Under the pieces are notes generated by a model, which worked only from the letters and a program-made list of their open reading frames with translations, made no database searches and had not been told where the DNA came from. 64,000 nucleotides of DNA from an uncultured Polaribacter sp. Lineage in GTDB: Bacteria > Bacteroidota > Bacteroidia > Flavobacteriales > Flavobacteriaceae. The position numbers were made by a program, and so were the translations under genes. The stretch lies in contig CALSOT010000004.1 of assembly GCA_943788045.1 (NCBI GenBank), positions 213,858 through 277,857 on the forward strand, in the 5' to 3' direction. Of this stretch, positions 30,407 through 39,232 are shown piece by piece. Position 1 is the stretch's first letter, and every line of letters starts with the position of its first letter.

Positions 30407-30781
30407 TTACTTCTTTGGGCGTTTTGCACCATACTTAGATCTACGTTGAGTTCTTCCCTCAACACCTGCTGTATCTAATGCACCACGTACTACGTGATAT
30501 TTAACACCTGGTAAATCTTTTACCCTTCCACCTCTAACTAATACTATCGAGTGCTCTTGTAAGTTATGTCCTTCACCTGGAATGTATGCGTTTATCTCAT
30601 TACCATTTGTCAATCTAACTCTGGCAACTTTACGCATTGCTGAATTAGGTTTCTTTGGTGTTGTAGTATAAACACGAGTACAAACTCCACGTCTTTGAGG
30701 ACAAGACGACAAAGCAGCCGATTTACTCTTCTTAGTTATTTTGGTTCTTCCTTTACGAACTAATTGTTGAATAGTTGGCAT
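30407..30781 (-). CDS. rpsL: Ribosomal protein S12
   Basis: Decoding-centre protein of the small subunit. 124 residues: [41 protein letters not shown] (Lys43/Lys44) and [14 protein letters not shown] (Lys88, Asp89). The lysines whose change gives streptomycin resistance are unchanged. First gene of the rpsL-rpsG-fusA-rpsJ operon, with a consensus promoter about 60 bp upstream. Confidence 0.98.
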   Translation of the reverse strand: MPTIQQLVRKGRTKITKKSKSAALSSCPQRRGVCTRVYTTTPKKPNSAMRKVARVRLTNGNEINAYIPGEGHNLQEHSIVLVRGGRVKDLPGVKYHVVRGALDTAGVEGRTQRRSKYGAKRPKK

Positions 30782-30840
30782 ACTAAATAATTACTGTTTT
30801 TCGTTTATAATTAAACCTTTATCCCTTTTTTAAGGGTGGG

Positions 30841-30870
30841 CAAATGTACGATTATTTTCTAATTAAGCAA
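30841..30870 (-). promoter_or_regulatory. Promoter of the rpsL operon
   Basis: On the minus strand TTG (30868-30870), 19 bp, TACATTTG (30841-30848): full match to the Bacteroidota promoter. A short CCCTT/AAGGG hairpin lies just after it in the leader. Confidence 0.8.
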
Positions 30871-30931
30871 ATATCAGTTAGTTATTTTTTGTAAAATGAT
30901 ATTTTTAATACAATTTATGCAGCAATTCATT

Positions 30932-30939
30932 TACTTTTG
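30932..30939 (+). promoter_or_regulatory. Promoter -7 element for the Omp85-like gene
   Basis: TACTTTTG fits TAnnTTTG and lies 20 bp before the proposed TTG start codon. No TTG is found 19 bp upstream. It diverges from the rpsL promoter about 60 bp away. Confidence 0.45.
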
Positions 30940-30958
30940 ATACTAATATCAATCTATT

Positions 30959-32614
30959 TTGAAGATCAAAAACCTACTTTTTTTTATAACATATCTAATT
31001 TTGGTGTCATACAACAACATCAACTCTCAAAAGATATCATTAAAATTAACCTCTAAAAATAAGAAAGAAATTCTTGTTTTAGATAAATTAAAATACCAAG
31101 AAAAACATAAAGACTCCGCTTCATTATATGCAGAAATCTTAAAAACATCGAGTTACCTAAAAAATATAGGTTACTTTACAAATACTGTTGACGAAATTAA
31201 AAAGATTGGAAATGAGAATATCGTTTTTTTTTCATTGAAAGATAAAATAGAAAATGTAATTCTTAAAATAAATTTAGAATCACGAATTTATTTTGAAAAA
31301 ACAACAACGAACACTATTTCAATTCCAATAAAAAAATTAGAAAAAACCCTATCTCAAATTTCAGATAAACTAAATAAAGAGGGCAGATCGTTTTCGACAG
31401 TTCAACTAAAAAACATATCTATTAAGGGTAAAACATTATTTTCAGATTTATTAATAAACAAATCCAAAAAAAGAAGTATTAACAAAGTGATTGTGAAAGG
31501 TTATGAGAATTTCCCTAAACCCTATTTAAAACATTACCTAAATATTCAACAAAAAACGATTATAAACAGACAAAAACTAAAGGAAATATCAAAAGCATCA
31601 AACACAATTCCCTTTATAAAAGAAATAAAACCACCAGAAATTTTATTCACAAAAGATTCTACCTTACTCTATTTATATTTTAACAAAAAACAAAACAATA
31701 GCTTTGATGGTAATATTGGATTTACTTCAGAGGAAGATGGAAGCATATTATTTAATGGAAATGTGGATTTATCACTCCATAATATTTTAGATACCGGAGA
31801 AAAGATAGAATTATTCTGGAACAGTATTAGAGAGGAACAGCAAGAATTTAAAATAAGCTTTGAAAACCCTTACCTATTTAATACAAAATTTAGCCCTCAA
31901 ATAAGTTTTTCTATTTACAAACAAGACTCTTCCTTTGTAAGTACCAAATTCGACTCAAAGTTATTTTACAGCATTAATCCTAAAACTAAATTCGCTTTAA
32001 CCTACAACACAGAAGCATCAGAAAACATCAAAACTAATTTAGATAGCAATATAGAGTCATTTGATAATAACTTTTTGGGTTTTCAATTTCAATATCGCAT
32101 CCCTAAAAACGACTTTTTCTTAAACTCCAAATTCAATTTAGAAATTAACCCAACTTTTGGGAAAAGAAATAACAAAGACAAAAACGAAACCGTTAATCAA
32201 TTTAAAATTGAAACATCGTTGTCATACATATTGGATTTAAACTCAAGGAGCAGTATTTCTTTCAAAAATAAAATAGGGTATTTAAACTCCGATACCTTTA
32301 TCAATAATGAGCTGTTTAGAATAGGGGGCGCAAACACAATTAGAGGTTTTAATGAACAAAGCATAATTACAAACGACTATAACTTCTTTAATATTGAATT
32401 CAGATATTTAACTTCAGAAAAAACTTTTTTTTATACAATAACAGATTTAGGAAGAATAAAATTAGACTCAAAAAGCAAAAATATTATGGGACTAGGATTA
32501 GGATATCTATTTACCACTAATAAAACACGCGTAAATATTAGCTTAGCAAAGGGCAATCAAAATACTGATTTAAAAGAAATTAACTTCACAATAAAATGGA
32601 CAAACTTTTTTTAG
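30959..32614 (+). CDS. Omp85/BamA-like outer-membrane protein
   Basis: A 551-residue outer-membrane protein. A signal peptide (1-23, ending NINSQ) precedes an N-terminal periplasmic region with at least one POTRA-like unit (INKVIVKGYENFPKPYLKHYL, about 175-195). A 16-strand-type beta barrel follows, with the Omp85 loop motif IRGF in RIGGANTIRGFNEQ. The protein ends in aromatic residues (WTNFF), as outer-membrane proteins do. Members insert or translocate proteins; a paralogue of BamA or a TamA/ShlB-like protein is likely, and I cannot say which. The start is a TTG (MKIKNLLFF); no in-frame ATG is near. It diverges from rpsL. Confidence 0.8.
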   Translation: MKIKNLLFFITYLILVSYNNINSQKISLKLTSKNKKEILVLDKLKYQEKHKDSASLYAEILKTSSYLKNIGYFTNTVDEIKKIGNENIVFFSLKDKIENVILKINLESRIYFEKTTTNTISIPIKKLEKTLSQISDKLNKEGRSFSTVQLKNISIKGKTLFSDLLINKSKKRSINKVIVKGYENFPKPYLKHYLNIQQKTIINRQKLKEISKASNTIPFIKEIKPPEILFTKDSTLLYLYFNKKQNNSFDGNIGFTSEEDGSILFNGNVDLSLHNILDTGEKIELFWNSIREEQQEFKISFENPYLFNTKFSPQISFSIYKQDSSFVSTKFDSKLFYSINPKTKFALTYNTEASENIKTNLDSNIESFDNNFLGFQFQYRIPKNDFFLNSKFNLEINPTFGKRNNKDKNETVNQFKIETSLSYILDLNSRSSISFKNKIGYLNSDTFINNELFRIGGANTIRGFNEQSIITNDYNFFNIEFRYLTSEKTFFYTITDLGRIKLDSKSKNIMGLGLGYLFTTNKTRVNISLAKGNQNTDLKEINFTIKWTNFF

Positions 32615-32691
32615 TGAAAATTTAAGAATAAAATATAAGATTTGTATTTACAACAATAGAATAGTACATAATTATATCAATTCCTCATAAT

Positions 32692-32728
32692 AATTAACAA
32701 GAACATAATAATTTGTTAATCTTTTTTG
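32692..32728 (+). terminator. AT-rich intrinsic terminator after the Omp85-like gene
   Basis: ATTAACAA (32693-32700) pairs with TTGTTAAT (32713-32720), followed by CTTTTTT. It lies about 80 bp after the stop codon. The stem is AT-rich, so strength is uncertain. Confidence 0.6.
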
Positions 32729-32805
32729 AGATTTTTATGTTAAAAAGTTGTCACATTAAGAATAATTTAAGACTTTTGGGATAAATTAATTCAAATAATT
32801 ATACA

Positions 32806-35800
32806 ATGAAGACAAAGTTTAATGGGATTTTAACGCTACTATTAGCGTTAGTCGTGCAAATTTCGTTTGCACAAACAAAGACTATTTCCGGTACAGTTTC
32901 TGATTCGTCAGGTCCATTGCCAGGAGTTAGTGTAATAGTAAAAGGTACTACAAGTGGTGCTGAAACCGATTTTGATGGTAATTATACTCTAAACGCAAAA
33001 GAGGGGGATGTATTAACGTTTAGATATCTTGGTTACAAAACTACTTCAAAAACTATTGGAGCATCTAGCACACTAAATGTTACTCTAGAAGAAGGCGGTG
33101 AAATTCTAGATGAAGTTGTTGTAACGGCTTTTGGTATTAAAAGAGAAGAAAAAGCTTTAGGTTATTCTGTTCAAAGTATTAAAGGAGAGGCAATGACAGA
33201 AGCAAGAGAAAGTAACATTACAAATGCAATTAGTGGTAAAGTTGCCGGGGTACAAGTAACTGGTACTTCTGGTAGTGTTGGTGCATCTTCAAGAATTGTA
33301 TTAAGGGGTAACTCTTCTATTACAGGAAACAACGAACCGCTGTATGTTGTGGATGGTGTACCTATCAACAACAGTACTTTTGGTAGTGCTGGTTCTGGTG
33401 GTGGTGTAGATTTACCAAATGGTGCGTCAGATATCAATCCAGATGACATTGAGTCTTTAACAGTTTTAAAAGGACCAAATGCAGCAGCTCTTTATGGACT
33501 AAGAGCAGGTAATGGAGTTATTGTTATTACAACAAAAAGAGGTAATCCAAACAAAAAGTTTGGTGTGTCAATCAACACAAACATAACTTTCTCTAATCCT
33601 TTACTTTTACCCGACTATCAAAACTCTTATGGACAAGGTGGAGATACTAACCACTTCGAATATGTAGATGGAGCAAGTGGTGGTGTTGGTGATGGTGTTG
33701 ATGAAAGCTGGGGGCCTGCATTAGATGCTGGACTAAGTTTTGTACAATGGGATTCACAATTGACAAACAATGGAAACCCAACGCCATGGATATCACATCC
33801 AGATAACGTTAAAGATTTTTTAAATACAGGTGTAAATATCTCTAACAACGTTTCTATAACAAGTGGTGCTTTTAGGTTATCAATTGGTAATAGTGAAGAA
33901 AAAGGAATGGTGCCTTTTACTGAATTAAAGAAAGTATCTGTTGGTGTTAGTGGCCGTTTAGATATCGGAGATAAAATTCAAGCTGGAGTATCATTAAACT
34001 ACTTTAATACTGATAGTGACAACATACCTATTAGTGGTTATAACAATGAGAATCCTTTCCAACAATTTATTTGGTCAGCTAGACAAGTTAATTTTACTGA
34101 CTTAAGAGATTGGAGAAACTTCCCAAATGCTCCTGATGGAACAGCAGCAGCTGGAACACCGCTTAACTGGAATCACAATTTCCAAAACAATCCTTATTGG
34201 GTTTTAGAAACGAACACGAATACGCTTGAAAAAGATCGTATTATTGGTAATGTTGACTTAACATCACAATTAACAGATGATTTAACATTATCTACAAAAT
34301 TAGGGTTAGATTCATTTAATCAGCGTACAACGAACAGACAAGCAGTTGGTAGTAACAACGCTCAAAATGGTTCTTACACAGAAAGAATTAGACGATTTGA
34401 AGAAATTAATGCTAGCTTTTTGTTAAGTTACAACAAAAGTTTAACAGAAGATTTTGGACTGTCATTAAGTGTAGGTGGAAACCACATGAACAGAACACTA
34501 GATAATGTTCGTGGTTCTTTACCAAACTTAGAATTACCAAATTTATACAGCTTATCTAACCTACAAACAGGTTCGACGGCAGTATTATCTAATTACCATA
34601 CTGATCAGCAGATTAATAGTTTTTATGGTTACGGACAATTCTCTTACAAAGAAATGTTATTCTTAGATTTTACAGGAAGAAAAGATTGGTCTAGTATTTT
34701 ACCAATACAAAATAATTCTTTCTTTTACCCTTCTGTAACTGCGTCAGTATTATTATCAGACGTATTTGAAGGTCTTAAAGAAAATAACGTAAACTTCTTA
34801 AAATTAAGAGGTGGTTGGTCTAAAGTAGGTAGTACTGGAGCATTAGGTGCATATTCTTTAAATCAAACTTTTGGATTAAGCAATTCTGGTTTTGGTAACC
34901 AAGCGAGCGTACCAAACACGCAGTATAATCCAAATTTAAAAGCAGAAACAGTTACCGGAGTTGAATTTGGTATTGATGCAAAAATGTTTAATAACAGATT
35001 AAGATTTAGTGCAACATACTATGACCAAGAAAGTAACGATTTGTTAGTTCCTATCCAAGTATCAGCAGCAACAGGTTTTACAAATGTTTGGGATAACATC
35101 GCAGACATGAGTAACAAAGGTTATGAAATTCAATTGGGAGGTACAATTATAAAAAAGCAAGATTTTACATTTGATATTGATGTGAATTTTGCTCAAAACA
35201 CAAATGAGGTAACTTCATTAGGAGGATTAGATTCTTATATTCTAGGAGGACAATGGGGTGTTAGTTTAGAGGCAAGACCAGGTCAGCCATATGGTACTTT
35301 GATTGGTAGAGATTTCGAGAGAACTTCAAGCGGTAATGTTATTTACGAAAATGGTTTACCTAAAATTTCTGACGACCAAGTAGTTCTTGGAAACATTGCA
35401 CCAGATTGGACTGGGGGAGTTAATTTCTCTGTAAACTATAAAGATTTTAGTTTTTCAACTTTAGTAGATGCTAAAATTGGTGGAGATGTGCATAGTATGA
35501 CATACTCTTGGGGTAGATATGCCGGAACATTATCAGAAACAATCCAAGGACGTGAAACTGGTATTATTGGAAATGGAGTAATGTCTGATGGAAATGGAGG
35601 TTTCGTAAAGAACAATGTACTTGTTTCTGCAAAATCTTTCAACCAAGCGTCTTATTCTAACTCTATTGAATCAAGTTCTATTTTTGACGCTTCTTATGTA
35701 AAACTAAGACAAGTATCTATCGGTTATACCTTACCAAATAGATTCTTAAACAACTCAATAATTCAATCATTAAAATTCTCTGTAGTAGGTAGAAATTTAG

Positions 35801-35934
35801 CTATTTTACACAAAAATGCACCACATATTGATCCTGAAACAGGATTTAGTAGTTCGAATGGTAACCAAGGTCAAGAATTTGGTCAGTACCCATCAGCTAG
35901 AAATATTGGTTTCAATATTAACATGAGATTTTAA
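32806..35934 (+). CDS. SusC/RagA family TonB-linked outer-membrane transporter
   Basis: A large TonB-dependent importer, 1042 residues, which works with the adjacent SusD-like lipoprotein to take up oligomers. In order: signal peptide (1-22, SFA/Q), carboxypeptidase-regulatory-like domain (about 24-105: ISGTVSDSSGPLPGVSVIVKGT), plug domain (about 115-225: NAISGKVAGVQV, GNNEPLYVVDGVPINN, LKGPNAAALYG) and a 22-strand barrel ending in NINMRF. Substrate is unknown; no glycoside hydrolase is nearby. The leader (32730-32805) has GTTG and GACTTTTG that resemble a weak promoter. Confidence 0.95.
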   Translation: MKTKFNGILTLLLALVVQISFAQTKTISGTVSDSSGPLPGVSVIVKGTTSGAETDFDGNYTLNAKEGDVLTFRYLGYKTTSKTIGASSTLNVTLEEGGEILDEVVVTAFGIKREEKALGYSVQSIKGEAMTEARESNITNAISGKVAGVQVTGTSGSVGASSRIVLRGNSSITGNNEPLYVVDGVPINNSTFGSAGSGGGVDLPNGASDINPDDIESLTVLKGPNAAALYGLRAGNGVIVITTKRGNPNKKFGVSINTNITFSNPLLLPDYQNSYGQGGDTNHFEYVDGASGGVGDGVDESWGPALDAGLSFVQWDSQLTNNGNPTPWISHPDNVKDFLNTGVNISNNVSITSGAFRLSIGNSEEKGMVPFTELKKVSVGVSGRLDIGDKIQAGVSLNYFNTDSDNIPISGYNNENPFQQFIWSARQVNFTDLRDWRNFPNAPDGTAAAGTPLNWNHNFQNNPYWVLETNTNTLEKDRIIGNVDLTSQLTDDLTLSTKLGLDSFNQRTTNRQAVGSNNAQNGSYTERIRRFEEINASFLLSYNKSLTEDFGLSLSVGGNHMNRTLDNVRGSLPNLELPNLYSLSNLQTGSTAVLSNYHTDQQINSFYGYGQFSYKEMLFLDFTGRKDWSSILPIQNNSFFYPSVTASVLLSDVFEGLKENNVNFLKLRGGWSKVGSTGALGAYSLNQTFGLSNSGFGNQASVPNTQYNPNLKAETVTGVEFGIDAKMFNNRLRFSATYYDQESNDLLVPIQVSAATGFTNVWDNIADMSNKGYEIQLGGTIIKKQDFTFDIDVNFAQNTNEVTSLGGLDSYILGGQWGVSLEARPGQPYGTLIGRDFERTSSGNVIYENGLPKISDDQVVLGNIAPDWTGGVNFSVNYKDFSFSTLVDAKIGGDVHSMTYSWGRYAGTLSETIQGRETGIIGNGVMSDGNGGFVKNNVLVSAKSFNQASYSNSIESSSIFDASYVKLRQVSIGYTLPNRFLNNSIIQSLKFSVVGRNLAILHKNAPHIDPETGFSSSNGNQGQEFGQYPSARNIGFNINMRF

Positions 35935-35954
35935 ATAAAGCAAATAGAAACATT

Positions 35955-37388
35955 ATGAAAAAATTAAATATAATAATATATACTTTTTTAAGCTTTATCC
36001 TAATGACAGGATGTGATAGAGGCTTTGAAGAGTTAAATTTAGATCCGAATGCCTCCACAGCGGTGCCAGCGCACCTATTGTTGGGAGGGCCACAAAGAAT
36101 ATACATGAATTCAATGTACGGTGCACAGGCAGGTGGAGACATGGGCGCATGCTGGTCTCAGCACTGGTCAAAAGTTCAGTATAATGATGAAGCACGTTAT
36201 GTGCCAAGAAGAGGAGTTATTGATGGTATCTGGAGTACTATGTATGCTAGTGTTATATCAGAATCTAAAGCGATGTACAATTTAGCGGAAGCCGAAGGTA
36301 ACAATAGCCTTATGGGTGCTGGTTTAGTTATGCAAGCAGTTGGATACCAAACCTTGGTAGATTTTTACGGACCAATACCTTTTACAGAAAGTATTGATGG
36401 AAATATTCTACAACCAACATACGATAGTGAAACAGTTGTATATGAAGGAATCATTCAAATGCTAACCGATGCATCTGCAATGTTAGCTTCAGGTAATGGA
36501 ACAATCACAAGTTCTTCAGACCTATTCTATGGAGGTGATGCTTCTAAATGGGTTAAATTAGCGAATTCACTGAAATTTAGAGCATTGATGAGAATTTCAG
36601 CTACGAGAAACGTGGGTGCAGAATTACAAGCATTGATGGGTAAAATGTTTACCTCTAATGCTGATAGTGCACAACTTACTTATTTAGAGGCTGCACCTGA
36701 TGCAAACCCTATTTGGGAGACAATTGTTGACGGAAACAGAGCAGAATACAAAATAAATTCTGTTTTGGTAGAGGCGATGACAGCATTAAATGATGATAGA
36801 TTAGCTGTATATGCAGGAGTAAACGCTTCAGGTTCAATTGTTGGTAAGCCTTCTGGTTTTGGAGCTCAAACTACTTTACCAAATGAAGGTTTGGGATACA
36901 CATACGCAAATATTTCGCCATTAGGTGCAAAATATTTAACGGCAACACTACCGGGTGTATTAATGTCATATTCTCAATTGTCATTTTTAATTGCACAAGC
37001 TGCTAATGAAGGCTATATTTCTGGAGGAATAACTTCAGCACAAGATTGGTATACTGAGGGTATTAAAGCGAGTTTCGAATTTAATGGTGTTAGCTCTACT
37101 GCTTATTTAGCTCAAGGAAGTATTGGTTTTAGTACACAAGCCGATGGTAGAACAAAAATAGCAACGCAAGAGTGGATTGCTTTATTTGGACAAGGTTTTG
37201 AAAGTTGGACAGAATGGAGAAGAAATAAAATTCCAGTTCTAGCACCAGCTGCAGAGAGCCTTCTAGATCAAGTGCCATCTCGTTTATTCTACCCTACAAC
37301 AGAGCCATCTCTTAACAAAACAAGTTATGATGCTGCAGTTCAAACATTGGGTGGTGATAATTTAACCGCACCATTATTCTGGCAATAA
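35955..37388 (+). CDS. SusD/RagB-like nutrient-binding lipoprotein
   Basis: Surface lipoprotein that captures substrate for the SusC channel. 477 residues: lipobox MTGC (about Cys20), ELNLDPNAST after it, TPR-like helical core and the C-terminal region FGQGFESWTEWRRNKIPVL, typical of the SusD-like group 2 branch, often tied to peptide or non-glycan uptake. It begins 20 bp after the SusC gene, the usual pair order. Confidence 0.93.
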   Translation: MKKLNIIIYTFLSFILMTGCDRGFEELNLDPNASTAVPAHLLLGGPQRIYMNSMYGAQAGGDMGACWSQHWSKVQYNDEARYVPRRGVIDGIWSTMYASVISESKAMYNLAEAEGNNSLMGAGLVMQAVGYQTLVDFYGPIPFTESIDGNILQPTYDSETVVYEGIIQMLTDASAMLASGNGTITSSSDLFYGGDASKWVKLANSLKFRALMRISATRNVGAELQALMGKMFTSNADSAQLTYLEAAPDANPIWETIVDGNRAEYKINSVLVEAMTALNDDRLAVYAGVNASGSIVGKPSGFGAQTTLPNEGLGYTYANISPLGAKYLTATLPGVLMSYSQLSFLIAQAANEGYISGGITSAQDWYTEGIKASFEFNGVSSTAYLAQGSIGFSTQADGRTKIATQEWIALFGQGFESWTEWRRNKIPVLAPAAESLLDQVPSRLFYPTTEPSLNKTSYDAAVQTLGGDNLTAPLFWQ

Positions 37389-37409
37389 TTAATTTAAAAA
37401 AACATAAAA

Positions 37410-38270
37410 ATGAAAAATATAAAAATATTATCAATATTCTTTCTATCACTCACACTTGCTTTTACATCATGTGATGATAGTAAAGAAGAATTAGACGTCG
37501 ATTACAACACGAATTCCGAAGGGGTTATCACCACATTAGCTGGTACTTCTGGAAAATTGTTGGGTAATGCAGTAAACCCCTCAGATTTGGAAAATTCAGA
37601 AGTAGTTCTTGAAGATTCTAACGCCGAATTAGACATTAAATTATCTATACAACCGGGAAGTATTGCAAATAATGTAACCAAATATGAAATAGTAAAAATG
37701 TTCAATGGTGCAAATGAAGTCGTAGTTGCAGAAACGACGAGTTTACCTTACATGATTTCATATACAACAGTTGCGGAATTTATGGATGGATTTGGTCTTA
37801 GTGATTCTGTTTTAAGAATTGGAGATCAAATAAACTTCAGAATAAAAGTTTATACAGCTTCTGGAAATGTTTTTTATCAGGGTCTTGGGAGTAGTAAATA
37901 TGACGTAACTATAAATTGTGCTTCAGATTTGGCAGGGGCTTATAGTTTAGTTGTACAAAGAGACAATGGACCTGATGTTATTTTTGCTAACGAAATTATA
38001 ACTGAAGTTAGTCCAGGTTACTATAAAACAACATCGATTTACAGATGGGCAGTAGGTTCTATAGCGCCTGATCAAGGATTTAACTTTAATGATGTTTGTG
38101 GAACATTAAACGCTCCAGAACAAGGATTAGCTCAAGGTTATTACTCAAACAAAGTCTATAGTTTTGAGGATGGTTCTGCAGATCCAGCTACGGGTACATT
38201 AGTAATCAAATATATCGTAGAATTTGGTAGTGGACCAGTTGAAAACATTGCAACGTATACTAAACTTTAA
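37410..38270 (+). CDS. Lipoprotein in the SusCD operon
   Basis: A 286-residue lipoprotein with lipobox TSC (FTSCDDSKEEL). The mature part is beta-rich and looks like one or two immunoglobulin-like domains, with a C-terminal part containing GAYSLVVQRDNGPDV and YKTTSIYRWAVGSIAPDQGF. No family is recognised with confidence. Its place after SusD, 21 bp downstream, is where SusE/SusF-type surface binding lipoproteins occur, so an accessory substrate-binding role is likely by position. Confidence 0.75.
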   Translation: MKNIKILSIFFLSLTLAFTSCDDSKEELDVDYNTNSEGVITTLAGTSGKLLGNAVNPSDLENSEVVLEDSNAELDIKLSIQPGSIANNVTKYEIVKMFNGANEVVVAETTSLPYMISYTTVAEFMDGFGLSDSVLRIGDQINFRIKVYTASGNVFYQGLGSSKYDVTINCASDLAGAYSLVVQRDNGPDVIFANEIITEVSPGYYKTTSIYRWAVGSIAPDQGFNFNDVCGTLNAPEQGLAQGYYSNKVYSFEDGSADPATGTLVIKYIVEFGSGPVENIATYTKL

Positions 38271-38281
38271 AACAGAAAAAA

Positions 38282-39148
38282 ATGAAAAATATTATAAAAT
38301 ACATGTGTCTTAGCTTGTCATTTGGAATGCTATTAACATCATGTGAAGATAATGATTATACTGGTGCTTCTGCATTAGAATATAATTCTTCAGCCATAAC
38401 AGTTACAAGTTCAGAGGCGTCCTACACTATTAATGAAGCCGATATAGATGAAGATGATCCTACAACTTACACGGTAACGTTATCAGCAAGTATTCCAGAA
38501 GCTACAGTTGTAGATGCTTTTGTGACTTTTTCACAAACTGACGGAACTGCAGATGGAAATGACTATTCAGTTGGTAAAATTAAAATTCCTGCAGGATCTA
38601 CCACAGGTTCAACAACAGTTGAGGTAAACTATACTGGTGAAATAGAAGGAAGCGAAAGTTTTACTCTTATGGCAAGTACCAATGGTAACTTTACAATGGC
38701 TAGTGACTTTAGCGTAACTATTAACATTGAAGATAAAGTTAATGATAAATTAGAATTTTCTACAACATGGGCTGGATCAACAACTATTAATATTGCCGGT
38801 GCAAGTGGTGTAGAAATAGATTTTTGCGCTATTGATATAGATGTTCTATTACTTGATAGTACAGGATCTTTAGCTGCCTACCTTGGGGCAACCGGATCTT
38901 GTACCGAAGAAGGATCAATATCTGACGTACCAGATGGTACATACTATGTGGCATTAGATGTATATGAAAACGATTTAGCAGCTTATGGATTAACAGATCC
39001 AGTACCAGTTACAATTAATTATAATCAAGAACATTTTATGTCTGGCACTATCATTAATACAGAAATTAACATGAGTTCTCCAACAGGATTGACTGTGGCG
39101 GCCATAGTTACTAAAAGTGGATACGACTACACAGTGGTTCCTTTTTAA
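38282..39148 (+). CDS. Calx-beta-like lipoprotein in the SusCD operon
   Basis: A 288-residue lipoprotein with lipobox LTSC (Cys near 21). Residues about 60-150 form a Calx-beta-like domain (TYTVTLSASIPEATVVDAFVTF, GTADGNDYSVGKIKIPAG, EGSESFTL). The second half is beta-rich and acidic with two Cys residues (DFCAIDID, TGSCTEEG). It starts 11 bp after the preceding lipoprotein gene and is the last gene of the operon before a terminator. A surface binding or adhesion role is inferred. Confidence 0.75.
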   Translation: MKNIIKYMCLSLSFGMLLTSCEDNDYTGASALEYNSSAITVTSSEASYTINEADIDEDDPTTYTVTLSASIPEATVVDAFVTFSQTDGTADGNDYSVGKIKIPAGSTTGSTTVEVNYTGEIEGSESFTLMASTNGNFTMASDFSVTINIEDKVNDKLEFSTTWAGSTTINIAGASGVEIDFCAIDIDVLLLDSTGSLAAYLGATGSCTEEGSISDVPDGTYYVALDVYENDLAAYGLTDPVPVTINYNQEHFMSGTIINTEINMSSPTGLTVAAIVTKSGYDYTVVPF

Positions 39149-39186
39149 GATAGTAATAATTAAAAGATTATTGAATAATTTAAAAT

Positions 39187-39218
39187 ACCTCTGTATATGC
39201 ATGCAGAGGTGTTTTTAT
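39187..39218 (+). terminator. Terminator of the SusCD operon
   Basis: ACCTCTGTAT pairs with ATGCAGAGGT across a 4-base loop (39187-39210), followed by GTTTTTATT. It lies about 40 bp after the last lipoprotein gene and just before the next start codon. Confidence 0.8.
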
Positions 39219-39232
39219 TAAAAAATTTTACG

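Noticed and set aside
39197..39232. An earlier ATG for the T9SS propeller gene
   Set aside because: It is inside the preceding terminator hairpin; the ATG at 39233 gives a good signal sequence.
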